53,831 nucleotides of DNA from Caryophanales bacterium UBA4100 (GCA_002383285.1 DFXU01000051.1:1384-55214), one strand, 5' to 3'; positions 7,409 through 16,429 are shown, counted from the stretch's first letter. Notes: a model not told the origin generated them from the letters alone. A program made the numbers and translations.

Positions 7409-8918
7409 GTCCTCCTCCCTTCTCTCTATCCTTCATGTGCTGCTCCATGCGAGCCTGTATAGCGGGATCCATCTCCTGCAAACCTTCACGAATTTCCTGC
7501 TCTAGGGTCCCCCACTGATCACGAAAGGATTTCTTGGGCAAGCTTGGAGTCACGCGGTATGTGTTCCACTTCTTGAGCGGCCCAAGCTTAGTGCGTATCT
7601 CACCACCACGGACAACTAATTGCTGCCCTAGCTTTCCCATCTTCAAAGCAAGCTTAAATCTACCCGAATTCGACATTACAGCAGCAAAGCCCTTCATCCC
7701 TAATGACTCTATTTTGTCGCTTCGTCCTTTCTCCACTTTACGTCTGCGCAGGTATATAAGCATCTCATGTAAAGGGATTTTCACAGGACAAGCTTCATAG
7801 CAAGCACCACATAAGCTTGAAGCATTAGCGATATCATCCCACTCTGCAACATTCTTGTTAATAGCAGGTGTTAATACCGCCCCGATAGGTCCACTATACG
7901 CACCGCCATAAGCATGGCCCCCGATGTGTCGATACACAGGGCAGACATTCAGGCAAGCACCGCAGCGAATACAATTCAACAGCTCCTGGAACTCAGGATC
8001 GCCAAGCTGTAGTGAACGTCCATTATCAATGATGATGATGTGCATTTCCTCAGGCCCATCTGCATCCTCCTTACGGCGAGGACCAGTAATACCTGACATA
8101 TATACAGTTAGCTTCTGACCCGTTGCTGATCGAGGCAATAAGGTAGCCATGACCTCTAAGTCACCCCAGCCAGGAATAATTCGTTCCATACCCATTAAGG
8201 TAATCTGAGTACGTGGAACAGTCGACACCATTCTAGCATTACCCTCGTTCTCGAAGAGTACCATTGACCCCGTCTCTGCTATAGCGAAATTACAGCCAGT
8301 CATTCCAATGTCAGCTTCAAGAAACTTCTCACGCAGCTTTCGACGAACATAACCAGCAAGCACAGATGTGTCTGGCTCTAAGGTTTCCCCTGCATCCTTG
8401 GATAACAATTCAGCTATTTGATACCGATTCTTGTGGATAGCAGGAATAATAATGTGAGACGGAGCTTCACCTGCGAGCTGAATAATATATTCACCCAAGT
8501 CTGTTTCAATCGCTTCCACACCAATGGACTCCAATGCATGATTGAGATGCAGTTCTTCCGTTACCATCGACTTGGATTTCACAACGGTCTTTGCTTGATT
8601 ACGCTCTGCAATACTCAAGGACAGATGCACAGCCTCTTCAGCAGTACTGGCAAAATGAACATGCACCCCATTGGCACGAGCATTCTCAGCAAATTGAGTC
8701 AGATAGTAATCCAGATGAGCAATCGTATGCAAGCGAATTTGTCTGCCGCGCTCCCGCCACTCTTCCCAATTCCCAAGCGTTTCTGTTGCCTTCAGCTTGC
8801 CGTCCTTTAGACGCTCTGTCGTAAAACGCACTGCTTTTCGCAAAAAATCATTGTTCAACGCAATTTCGGCTCTTTGCTTGACCGTATCGCCTTTCATTCC
8901 TGTTCCTGGTTTACTCAT
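7395..8918 (-). CDS. lutB: Lactate utilization iron-sulfur protein B
   Basis: A 507-residue LutB/YkgF protein. The N-terminal two thirds is a LUD domain (with a TGCNFAIAETGS segment). Two [4Fe-4S] clusters follow: C316-x2-C319-x2-C322-x3-C326 (CIRCGACLNVCP) and C370-x2-C373-x3-C377 (CGACYEACP). LutB passes electrons from lactate oxidation together with LutA and LutC. It overlaps lutA by 4 bp (ATGA) and lutC by 14 bp, indicating tight translational coupling. Length and cluster motifs are complete. Confidence 0.95.
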   Translation of the reverse strand: MSKPGTGMKGDTVKQRAEIALNNDFLRKAVRFTTERLKDGKLKATETLGNWEEWRERGRQIRLHTIAHLDYYLTQFAENARANGVHVHFASTAEEAVHLSLSIAERNQAKTVVKSKSMVTEELHLNHALESIGVEAIETDLGEYIIQLAGEAPSHIIIPAIHKNRYQIAELLSKDAGETLEPDTSVLAGYVRRKLREKFLEADIGMTGCNFAIAETGSMVLFENEGNARMVSTVPRTQITLMGMERIIPGWGDLEVMATLLPRSATGQKLTVYMSGITGPRRKEDADGPEEMHIIIIDNGRSLQLGDPEFQELLNCIRCGACLNVCPVYRHIGGHAYGGAYSGPIGAVLTPAINKNVAEWDDIANASSLCGACYEACPVKIPLHEMLIYLRRRKVEKGRSDKIESLGMKGFAAVMSNSGRFKLALKMGKLGQQLVVRGGEIRTKLGPLKKWNTYRVTPSLPKKSFRDQWGTLEQEIREGLQEMDPAIQARMEQHMKDREKGGGHGHG

Positions 8919-9643
8919 GCCGGCTTCACTCCTTCATATAAAAGCTCAGCTAGATGCATAACCCTGATAGGTTCATTACGGTATCGCAAATTCCCACCTA
9001 TATTTAACAAGCAAGCCATATCTATACCAACTAACACCTCTGCTTCTGAATCGATAATATGGCTGGCTTTCTCCTCAACCATAGCACCCGAGATGTCCCC
9101 CATCTTGATAGCGAATGTCCCCCCAAAGCCACAGCAATCCTCAGCATGAGGCAGAGGAATAAGCTCCATTCCCCTCACATGATTCAACAGCTCCATAGGC
9201 TCCTCCTTCGCACCAAGCAAGCGACTTCCATGACAGGAAGGATGATAAGTCACCTTATGTGGGAACACCGCCCCAACATCCTTCACACCTAACACACCTA
9301 CGAGAAATTGTGTGAATTCAAATGATTTGCTTTTAAGCTTCTCAGCTTTATCTAGCAGAGCAGGATCATTCTCGAACAGCTTCGGATAATGATGAATCAT
9401 CCCTGTACATGAACCAGAAGGCGAAATGACATAATCGCTATCTTCGAATGCTTCAAGCAGCGTCTTCGCTGTCTCGCGCGCCTCCTGCCAGTATCCGCTG
9501 TTGAAGGCAGGTTGCCCACAGCAGGTTTGGACAGTAGGGAATTCAACCAAGACACCATATCGAGCAAGCAGCCGCACCATAGCCTCTCCCACCCTTGGAT
9601 ATAAAGCATCACTTAAGCAGGTAATAAACATAGATACCTTCAT
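8915..9643 (-). CDS. lutA: Lactate utilization protein A (cysteine-rich CCG subunit)
   Basis: A 242-residue LutA/YkgE protein with two cysteine-rich CCG repeats: CCGQPAFNSGY (C41, C42) and CCGFGGTFA near residue 180, the pattern that binds a non-cubane iron-sulfur cluster in heterodisulfide-reductase-like proteins. The frame stays open to 9667, but the ATG at 9643 has a TTGGAGGTG ribosome binding site and matches the usual MKVSMFITCL start. It is the first gene of lutA-lutB-lutC-lutR and has a clear sigma-A promoter about 70 bp upstream. Confidence 0.95.
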   Translation of the reverse strand: MKVSMFITCLSDALYPRVGEAMVRLLARYGVLVEFPTVQTCCGQPAFNSGYWQEARETAKTLLEAFEDSDYVISPSGSCTGMIHHYPKLFENDPALLDKAEKLKSKSFEFTQFLVGVLGVKDVGAVFPHKVTYHPSCHGSRLLGAKEEPMELLNHVRGMELIPLPHAEDCCGFGGTFAIKMGDISGAMVEEKASHIIDSEAEVLVGIDMACLLNIGGNLRYRNEPIRVMHLAELLYEGVKPA

Positions 9644-9713
9644 TCCACACCTCCAAGAAATAATCATCCTTCTAATAAAAAAAATCCACTACCCTATCTT
9701 TATCACTGCGCAA

Positions 9714-9743
9714 ATTATACCATACTACTTATCAGGTTGTCAG
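9714..9743 (-). promoter_or_regulatory. Sigma-A promoter of lutABC-lutR
   Basis: On the minus strand, -35 CTGACA (9738-9743), an 18-nt spacer, and a perfect -10 TATAAT (9714-9719), about 70 bp upstream of the lutA start. Confidence 0.75.
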
Positions 9744-9746
9744 ACA
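9738..9746. promoter_or_regulatory. Candidate LutR (GntR/FadR-type) operator
   Basis: The palindrome TGTC-A-GACA overlaps the whole -35 box of the lutA promoter. TGTCNGACA cores are typical targets of FadR-subfamily GntR repressors; assignment to the LutR-like product at 5948-6655 is inferred from position. Confidence 0.55.
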
Positions 9747-9804
9747 TCTTTTTTATACACATTCCAGCCATGAGCAAAGAAAAGTAACCCTCACCGCAGG
9801 CTTG

Positions 9805-9825
9805 GGTTTGGGCATGGGTTTGGGT
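9805..9825 (+). repeat. G-quadruplex motif / TTTGGG mini-repeat
   Basis: Four GGG tracts are separated by three-base loops (TTT, CAT, TTT), followed by TTTGG. This fits the canonical G3N3 quadruplex rule. It lies between the end of the thioredoxin-like lipoprotein gene and the lut promoter, on the template strand for both minus-strand units. Confidence 0.6.
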
Positions 9826-9842
9826 TTGGAGATTAAAGTTCG

Positions 9843-10925
9843 CTATTCGGCTTGAAGTAAAAATCGAGCGATGATTTCCTCGTCAATATCATAGCCAAGA
9901 GGAGCATTCGCATTTTCTATCGCATACTCATATGCATCAAGGCGTGAAACATATTGCCCGTTCTCGATAAAGAGAAGGGTAGGAACCCATTTCATCTCAG
10001 GAAGCCCATACTTATCTGAAACAATCATCTTAGTGAACGAACGATTGTTATTCTCAATGAAGGTATCAATTTTTGCATATGGAATATTAAGCTCTCCTGA
10101 GATTTCGTCCAGTACAGGGAAGAGCTTGTGACAGTGCGGACAGCTATTACCATAATTGAGTAATACAAATGTATCTTTATTAACAAACCTTTGCTCTATA
10201 TCCGCATAATGACTGGAGCTGCTAAAATTAGCGATCCAAGCGTCATTCTGAAGAAAGCTTTGCAGCGCTATCTTGTTGTTCAATATCTGCTTCTCTATCG
10301 GATTTTTGCCTAGGGAGATGGTTTTCCTAGCGTTATTATCATAGATCACTTTAATGATAGGCAAATTGCTAGGATCTGCATCACCGTCCAGCTCACTATA
10401 CTTGGGAATTTGAAGTCGGGCTGCTCTTTGCAGGTTTAACAATACCTTAATTTCTTCCTCGGTAAGCATTTGGTTGCTCGCCATACGAGTCACCATAATA
10501 TCAAGTTCCCTTAGCTGCTTGTCCGAGGGTATTGGGTTTTTAATAATAGTAAGTGATTTTCGATAATCGAGTTGAATGCTATTCCTAATAACTTCGGCAT
10601 CCCCTACTATTGACGGATTCAATATGTTTAATTCCTGCTCCATCTCTCTAACCTTATTATATAGCTCAATTAAGGTACTATTCGTGTTCTTATAATTGGC
10701 AATGACCTGATTATCCTTAGTAACGTCAATCGTTATAAAGTCATATTCATAGGTTTTGGATAATTGCTTCAAAGCATTTTCAACCTTAACCGAATCCTTG
10801 CCTCCGTCATGATATAAGATAACACCATTCTGGATATCGCTCAGGTCCTTACTGCTCGAGCAGCCAGCTATGGTAAACATAATGAATGTGAATAGAGTTA
10901 ATAGTTTGATAGGTGTAATATTCAT
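9843..10925 (-). CDS. Thioredoxin-like lipoprotein with CPHC active site
   Basis: A 360-residue predicted lipoprotein: a basic/hydrophobic signal peptide ends in the lipobox IAGC (C22), anchoring it outside the membrane. The C-terminal domain (about 245-345) is thioredoxin-like, with C262-P-H-C265 and a cis-proline segment WVPTLL near 311. CPHC is the dithiol sequence of DsbA, suggesting an oxidising or exchange role on exported proteins. The N-terminal part (about 33-75, GVILYHDGG...FITIDVT) resembles a degenerate thioredoxin half without cysteines. Between them is a mostly helical stretch. It appears monocistronic. Confidence 0.75.
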   Translation of the reverse strand: MNITPIKLLTLFTFIMFTIAGCSSSKDLSDIQNGVILYHDGGKDSVKVENALKQLSKTYEYDFITIDVTKDNQVIANYKNTNSTLIELYNKVREMEQELNILNPSIVGDAEVIRNSIQLDYRKSLTIIKNPIPSDKQLRELDIMVTRMASNQMLTEEEIKVLLNLQRAARLQIPKYSELDGDADPSNLPIIKVIYDNNARKTISLGKNPIEKQILNNKIALQSFLQNDAWIANFSSSSHYADIEQRFVNKDTFVLLNYGNSCPHCHKLFPVLDEISGELNIPYAKIDTFIENNNRSFTKMIVSDKYGLPEMKWVPTLLFIENGQYVSRLDAYEYAIENANAPLGYDIDEEIIARFLLQAE

Positions 10926-11144
10926 AGAATTTCCCCCTATATCTGTATAATATTCTCAATATAAACCACAGTACTTCACTATTCTAAATAAATGAGCGTG
11001 GTGGAGTCTATGAGATTATACACATACAATTTACACCATACTAATCCCTACGAAAATTCCTCAAGCTCCACGTTATTTGAAATCATGCTGTCTTCTGTTA
11101 TCCTTAGATAACAACCTATGCAGGAGGCCTTCATGTAACGCTTG

Positions 11145-12341
11145 CTATTTCGATGGTGTTGTGCTCACCTCCTCTTCCTTAAGATGTACTGGAGTCCCGG
11201 TCATGCCTGATCGTTGTACAGTAACCTTGGTACTGACTGTAAACTCGATTTGTGGAAATATATCATCCCAATTTTCTTTTAAATTTTTCCACTTTTTCGG
11301 ATGGCTGCGTTGAACTTCTTCCCCTATACCGAATATATCCGAATTAAGCTCTTTCTGTGCTGTCTCTATCGTTTGTTCGATTCTTCTTTGAATCGTTATG
11401 CTTAGAAACTTCTCAGCTTTCTCAACATTCTTAGGATCACTCAGGTCCAACGATGTATTATTCTCATGGATTGTCCCTTCAGCCCTTGCGGAAATCGCAA
11501 CCTTAACCTTATGTCCTTGTGGCATGGTTTTGATATTTCTTGTGCCCTTAATAATCGTAAAGCTAATTTCACCTTCCTCTGGGATTTTCGTCGTCACCGT
11601 ACCACGATTTATATTGTTCGTCATCCACAGTAGACCCCTCATTTTTTTTGTATCCAAAAATCCTGCAAGCTTATAATCCTTGATAACGGCAGTGCCTGCT
11701 ATACGAAACGCGAATTCAGATTTATCCTCGGAGCCCTTCATCATAGATGCCGGCACAGCCTCTAGCACATCAAGCGATACGGCACCAACATTAGCCATTG
11801 CGTCTACAATGTCACCTAACCTTGAACCGATCCCTATTTGGGAATTTGCAAGCTCCCTTACAGCTTGACCGGGTACCTTCTCCGAGGGAATCGGGATATT
11901 CAGAAGTTCACCAGCATTCCTTCCCTTCACAACAAGTATGAACGTTCTAAGTCGGCTATCGGGATCTCGCGTGAAATGATCGAGTACATCTTCTACACCG
12001 CGCCGCGCCAGTGATTCCCCGATGAGCAGAACCCTTCGGTGTGACACGAACAGCCTAAGCGGAATTCTCTCTTGAAGGTGCTCCATCGTATCATGAATGT
12101 CTTTGCCCTTTGCGGACACGGTGAAGAAGCCCTTCATCTCTCCACCACCTGCTGGTTGGTCACCACCAGACGCAGAAGGTAAAGCCATCTGCACTGTGCC
12201 TATAATTCCTCCGTTATCATCAGCATCGATGGCAGTCATAATCACAATACCGAGTTGATCGATTTCCGTACGATCCCAGCACCCTGATAATAGCAGGGGT
12301 AAACAAAAGAACAATACGCTGATTACACAGATTTTTTTCAT
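11145..12341 (-). CDS. Spore germination lipoprotein, Ger(x)C family (C subunit)
   Basis: A 398-residue lipoprotein with lipobox LSGC (C21) followed by WDRTEIDQLGIV, the hallmark start of GerAC/GerKC proteins. Subunit C of GerA-type nutrient receptors sits on the outer face of the spore inner membrane and works with subunits A and B. It overlaps the gerA gene by 4 bp. The C-terminal Ger(x)C domain is complete, with the helical RRIEQTIETAQKELNSDIFG segment near residue 330. Subtype (GerA, GerB, GerK, Ynd) cannot be fixed by eye. Confidence 0.93.
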   Translation of the reverse strand: MKKICVISVLFFCLPLLLSGCWDRTEIDQLGIVIMTAIDADDNGGIIGTVQMALPSASGGDQPAGGGEMKGFFTVSAKGKDIHDTMEHLQERIPLRLFVSHRRVLLIGESLARRGVEDVLDHFTRDPDSRLRTFILVVKGRNAGELLNIPIPSEKVPGQAVRELANSQIGIGSRLGDIVDAMANVGAVSLDVLEAVPASMMKGSEDKSEFAFRIAGTAVIKDYKLAGFLDTKKMRGLLWMTNNINRGTVTTKIPEEGEISFTIIKGTRNIKTMPQGHKVKVAISARAEGTIHENNTSLDLSDPKNVEKAEKFLSITIQRRIEQTIETAQKELNSDIFGIGEEVQRSHPKKWKNLKENWDDIFPQIEFTVSTKVTVQRSGMTGTPVHLKEEEVSTTPSK

Positions 12342-13930
12342 GATGGCTGCCTTCCCTTTTTCCCTCTTTGAGGATCAGGCTTTTGGCCCTTAGGGATTCT
12401 TTCGGATATTTTATCTCCCGACAGAAGCTCTGGGCGAGAATTCATGTTCCACCAAGGTACTCGTACAAAGATGTCCTTGAGACCCGATATATTTAATGGA
12501 GCTACTGGAGCAAAGTACGGTGCTCCGAATGATCGCAAGCTGCACAGGTGTATGAGTATGAACATAGTGCCAACCGTTAGACCATACAACCCTAGCACCC
12601 CCGATAAGATTAGCAAAATAAACCGGAGTATACGCATCGAAATACCCATACTAAACTGAGGAATCGTAAAGGATGCAATTGCTGTAATGGACACAACAAT
12701 GACCATTGGCGCCGAGACGATACCAGCTTGAACAGCAGACTGTCCAATGACTAAGGCTCCCACAATGCTTACCGCTTGACCAACCTGGCGAGGTAATCTC
12801 AAGCCCGCTTCACGCAGCGCCTCGAAGGTTAACTCCATGATCAAGGCTTCAACCAGAGCTGGGAATGGTACGGCTTGACGTGCACCAGCGATACTAAGCA
12901 ACAGGTTGGTGGGGACCATCTCTTGATGATAGGTTGTAATACCTACATATATTGCAGGCAGATTCATCGATATGAATAAAGCCCCAAGCCGGATGAATCG
13001 GATCACTGACCCTACCCAGAAGCGCTCATAATAATCCTCATTGGCCGTAAGAGCACTCCAAAAGGTTACAGGTACAATCAGTACAAAGGGAGTATTGTCC
13101 ACAAGAATTGCAACCCTCCCCTCCAACAGATTTGCTGTCACTACATCCGGTCTTTCTGTATTACGAATAGTCGGGAAGAGCGAATAGGGAGCATCCTCAA
13201 TCATCTCCTCGATATAGCCGCTCTCAAGTACGCTATCCAGCTTAATACGTCCCAATCGATGGCGAACCTCCTGCACAAGAGAATCCTCTGCAATACCTTG
13301 CACATACGCTATAACAATTTCCGTTTTTGCAACCTCCCCGATCTGCAGAGATTCCAATTTGAGATTTGGAGATCTTAATTTTCTGCGAATCAGACTGGTG
13401 CTCGTTCGAATATTCTCGTTAAACCCTTCCCTAGGACCTCGAATTACAGTTTCCGAAGCAGGCTCCTCGATGCTCCTCATTTCCCAGCCCTTGACGTCCA
13501 AGATTAGTGCAGTTTTTTCTCCTTCAATGAACACAGCGGCCTCACCATACAGAACGCTAGTAACAATGGCGTTAAAGTCGCAAGCTTCCTTGGCTTGTCC
13601 CACAGCAACGGATTGTTCCTTTAAAACAATAATCGGGCTGACACCCAAAAAATCTGTATGGCTATCATACATTAAAGGCTTCAGGATCATATGATCAACA
13701 TGCTTCATATCCACAAGCCCGTCCACGCAAACAAGAAAAGCATTATACTTGCCACCAATACGGAAATTCCTGAAGACAACATCAGAGCAGCTCTGAAAGA
13801 TTATCTGCAATTGCTGCTTATTCTGATCCAAATCGGATAGGATAGGTGCCTGCTCTACATGCTGCAGCTGGTCTGAATCGGAAGAATCCATTGAAGCCTT
13901 TGATTTTGACTTCTTTTTCTGAAAGAACAT
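12338..13930 (-). CDS. Spore germination protein, GerA family (A subunit)
   Basis: A 530-residue A subunit of a GerA-type germinant receptor, with a soluble N-terminal region and about five to six membrane helices in the second half (roughly residues 280-480). Conserved stretches include SVLESGYIEEMIEDAPYSLF, DNTPFVLIVPVTFW and ATYHQEM-like YHQEMVPTNLLLSIAGAR. The ATG at 13930 (MFFQKKKSK) has a GGAGGT ribosome binding site and is preferred over the ATG at 13954. It is followed by gerC with a 4-bp overlap and is divergent from the gerB gene. Confidence 0.93.
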   Translation of the reverse strand: MFFQKKKSKSKASMDSSDSDQLQHVEQAPILSDLDQNKQQLQIIFQSCSDVVFRNFRIGGKYNAFLVCVDGLVDMKHVDHMILKPLMYDSHTDFLGVSPIIVLKEQSVAVGQAKEACDFNAIVTSVLYGEAAVFIEGEKTALILDVKGWEMRSIEEPASETVIRGPREGFNENIRTSTSLIRRKLRSPNLKLESLQIGEVAKTEIVIAYVQGIAEDSLVQEVRHRLGRIKLDSVLESGYIEEMIEDAPYSLFPTIRNTERPDVVTANLLEGRVAILVDNTPFVLIVPVTFWSALTANEDYYERFWVGSVIRFIRLGALFISMNLPAIYVGITTYHQEMVPTNLLLSIAGARQAVPFPALVEALIMELTFEALREAGLRLPRQVGQAVSIVGALVIGQSAVQAGIVSAPMVIVVSITAIASFTIPQFSMGISMRILRFILLILSGVLGLYGLTVGTMFILIHLCSLRSFGAPYFAPVAPLNISGLKDIFVRVPWWNMNSRPELLSGDKISERIPKGQKPDPQRGKKGRQPS

Positions 13931-14082
13931 AATGACCTCCATAGAAGCGAGCATCTACATTTAGAATCGCCCTTATTTTTCCTCTTCTGCTCGAATCTAT
14001 GCGGTGCCTTGTTTATTGTGGTATCGCGGTCTATGTTTATGGAGATAATTTGAAAAGAGCCTATAAGAAATGGAGTAAACGA

Positions 14083-15180
14083 ATGGAGAGGATTTCCAAT
14101 TACCAGCTATTTTCTCTTACAATGCTGTTTCAGATAGGCACTACGATTATTTTCGCATTTGCCTCTGCTGCTGGAAGAGATGCTTGGATTGCCATATTGC
14201 TCTCAACAGCGATTGGAACATTGATTGTGTGGGGGAATGTTACTTTAATGCGCCTAAATCCAGGGTTAACCTTAGTTGAATGGTTTCCTAATCAGTGGGG
14301 TAGATGGATTGGCACACCAATTGCGTGGTTATATCCATTTCTCTTCATGTACTCAGCGGGGCGAATCGTTGCGGATTTGACATTCTTAATTCCATCCACG
14401 CTTTTGCCGCGCACTCCTCCTCTTTTTTTACTTATCATATTCATCACGTTGGTTGCTTACGGAGTCTATCATGGAATCGAGGTTTTATGCCGCCTTGGAG
14501 GCTTATTATTACCCTGTATTTTCATCCTCTTTATTCTCGAAACGATATTATTGTTCTTAGACACAGATATGTACAATCTAAAAAATATATTACCCATAGC
14601 GGGGGAAGGATTTGAATTAATATGGAGGTTTGTTTGGCCCACAGGCATTACACAATCGTTCGGAGAAATACTCTCCTTCGGCATGATCTGGCCGCTTGTG
14701 AATCAATCGAACCGCATCTTACGGACAACATTGCTTGCAACCATTCTAACTGGACTTTTCTTAGCTGTCGCCAACGTATTAGCTGTCGTTGTGATGGGTG
14801 AAACCATCTTCAAGCGTGCTTATTTTCCATTATACTTGCTCCTTACCCAGATTAGTTTGGCAGAGTTCTTAGAAAACCTTGATGTCTTTGGGGTCATTTA
14901 CTTCTTCGTTACGGCATTCTTCAAAATAAGCTTGTACATCTTCGCTGCTGTGCGCGGTATTCAACTATTGACCATGCAAGCAACAAACCGCCGCATCATA
15001 ATACCCGTATGTATTGCTGTTCTCTTTGTTGGCATGACAATGGCTGATAACATTATGGAGCATATTATGGGTGTTCACATGAAAATTTTATCACCCTATT
15101 TATGGATTCCACTGCTGCTTGTAATCCCCAGTCTACTGCTAGTTACAGCCCTCATTCGAAAGGGGTTGGCGAAGTCGTGA
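14083..15180 (+). CDS. Spore germination permease, GerB/GerKB family (B subunit)
   Basis: A 365-residue APC-superfamily membrane protein with about ten helices; the start MERISNYQLFSLTMLFQIGT is characteristic of GerKB-type proteins. Subunit B binds the germinant. The frame stays open upstream to 13999, but the ATG at 14083 has GGAG 8 nt upstream and matches family starts. It is transcribed away from the A and C genes, with only about 150 bp between the divergent starts. The GTG of a tiny membrane protein overlaps its stop by 4 bp. Confidence 0.9.
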   Translation: MERISNYQLFSLTMLFQIGTTIIFAFASAAGRDAWIAILLSTAIGTLIVWGNVTLMRLNPGLTLVEWFPNQWGRWIGTPIAWLYPFLFMYSAGRIVADLTFLIPSTLLPRTPPLFLLIIFITLVAYGVYHGIEVLCRLGGLLLPCIFILFILETILLFLDTDMYNLKNILPIAGEGFELIWRFVWPTGITQSFGEILSFGMIWPLVNQSNRILRTTLLATILTGLFLAVANVLAVVVMGETIFKRAYFPLYLLLTQISLAEFLENLDVFGVIYFFVTAFFKISLYIFAAVRGIQLLTMQATNRRIIIPVCIAVLFVGMTMADNIMEHIMGVHMKILSPYLWIPLLLVIPSLLLVTALIRKGLAKS

Positions 15181-15326
15181 ACCTTCCTTGGCATTCTAAG
15201 GTCATGTTGGAGAATCCTTGGATCATGCAGTTGTTACTTGTCTGCTTGGCATTAGCAGGATCATTCATTACATGGTTAAGACAATCATATATGAAACGCA
15301 AAGCAAAGGGTAAGAACAAAGATTAG
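15177..15326 (+). CDS. 49-residue membrane protein, possible germinant receptor D subunit
   Basis: GTG start overlaps the gerB stop (GTGA) and has AAAGGGGT about 9 nt upstream. The product begins NLPWHSKVMLENPW after the start, has one hydrophobic helix (about residues 16-34, MQLLLVCLALAGSFITW) and ends in a basic tail (KRKAKGKNKD). Some GerA-type operons carry a small D gene encoding a short membrane protein that modulates the receptor. Placement fits that role, but D proteins usually have two helices, so this is tentative. Confidence 0.6.
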   Translation: MNLPWHSKVMLENPWIMQLLLVCLALAGSFITWLRQSYMKRKAKGKNKD

Positions 15327-15355
15327 AAGCATATGTCTTTAATATGTGGCGTGCA

Positions 15356-15383
15356 AGAACCCGACCTCACATGGTCGGGTTCT
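15356..15383. terminator. Hairpin between convergent genes
   Basis: A perfect 11-bp stem AGAACCCGACC / GGTCGGGTTCT with a 6-nt loop lies between the gerB unit (+) and the aldo/keto reductase (-). No T-run follows on either side, so it could be a weak bidirectional terminator. Confidence 0.5.
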
Positions 15384-15426
15384 GCAAGCTGTCTACAATG
15401 GGTAGGGTGCTACTAGGACAATTACT

Positions 15427-16365
15427 TTAAGATAAAACTTCATCTATAGATTTCATTACTTCATCAGATAAGTGAATTTCACTTGCCCTGCAGTTTTCTT
15501 CAACCTGCTCTGGACGGCTGGCTCCGATCAATGCACTGGCCACGTTCTCTTGGCGTAAAATCCAAGCAAGGGCTAGCTGAGAAAGCCTAATTCCTAGCTC
15601 GTCAGCAATATGAATTAGCTTCTCAACCTTCTCCAGATGCTCCTCCTTGATATGATCGGCACCCCAATTCTTGCTGTTGGCGCGACTTTCTGATGGTATC
15701 TCTTGCCCTTTACGATATTTACCTGTTAATATGCCTTGAGCAAGCGGAGAGAATACGACCTGACTGATTCCCTTCTCTGTACCCATCGGAATCACTTCTT
15801 TCTCGATATAGCGATTAAACATATTATAAACCGGTTGATTGACTACAATACGATCTAGTAGTAATTTATCAGCAATTGCATGAGCTTCTACCATCTGGTA
15901 AGCTGTCCACTCACTAACCCCAACATAGAGAACCTTACCTTGAGTCACGAGGTCGTCCAAAGCACGAAGTGTCTCCTCTAGAGGCGTGCCTCGATCGAAG
16001 CGATGACAATAATAGACATCAATATAGTCTAGACCCAGGCGGTTTAAGCTAGCGTTACACTGCTCGATGATATGCTTACGAGATAGTCCCCTATCATTCG
16101 GACCGTCACCCATCTCACCAAACACCTTAGTCGCCAGCACATAGGATTCCCTTGGGTAATTACGTAATGCCTCCCCAACTACGGTCTCGGCCGCACCCCG
16201 TTCATATACATTAGCTGTATCGAAAAAATTAATGCCCAGCTCGTAAGCCTTATGTATCGAGTTAGCAGCCTTTTCCTTTTCGACGTATCCTCCATAGGTT
16301 AACCAGCTTCCCAAGCTGATTTCACTGACATTCAGCCCAGTTCTTCCCAACTTTCTATACTTCAT
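15427..16365 (-). CDS. Aldo/keto reductase (Kv-beta / AKR11-like)
   Basis: A 312-residue TIM-barrel NADPH-dependent reductase. The catalytic tetrad is present: D49 and Y54 (FFDTANVY), K80 (ATKVFG) and H121 (YYCHRFD). The C-terminal NADP-binding stretch SALIGASRPEQVEEN is also intact. It resembles the voltage-gated potassium channel beta-subunit/general stress AKRs (GSP69/YhdN type). The gene has a GGAGG ribosome binding site and a likely own promoter. The physiological carbonyl substrate is unknown. Confidence 0.92.
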   Translation of the reverse strand: MKYRKLGRTGLNVSEISLGSWLTYGGYVEKEKAANSIHKAYELGINFFDTANVYERGAAETVVGEALRNYPRESYVLATKVFGEMGDGPNDRGLSRKHIIEQCNASLNRLGLDYIDVYYCHRFDRGTPLEETLRALDDLVTQGKVLYVGVSEWTAYQMVEAHAIADKLLLDRIVVNQPVYNMFNRYIEKEVIPMGTEKGISQVVFSPLAQGILTGKYRKGQEIPSESRANSKNWGADHIKEEHLEKVEKLIHIADELGIRLSQLALAWILRQENVASALIGASRPEQVEENCRASEIHLSDEVMKSIDEVLS

Positions 16366-16429
16366 AGATTTGTCCTCCTTTGTTTATGTATAAGACGTTC
16401 TCTTTAAAGTATAGAGAAATACTTGCTGG

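Noticed and set aside
9501..9773. 90-codon plus-strand frame covering the lutA start and promoter
   Set aside because: Antisense to lutA and spans its promoter; product has no recognisable features.
11097..11112. Small hairpin GTTATC-CTTA-GATAAC downstream of gerC as a terminator
   Set aside because: Only a 6-bp A+T-rich stem without a T-run.
13999..14082. Upstream extension of the gerB frame
   Set aside because: Would add 28 residues not typical of GerKB starts; the ATG at 14083 has a ribosome binding site.
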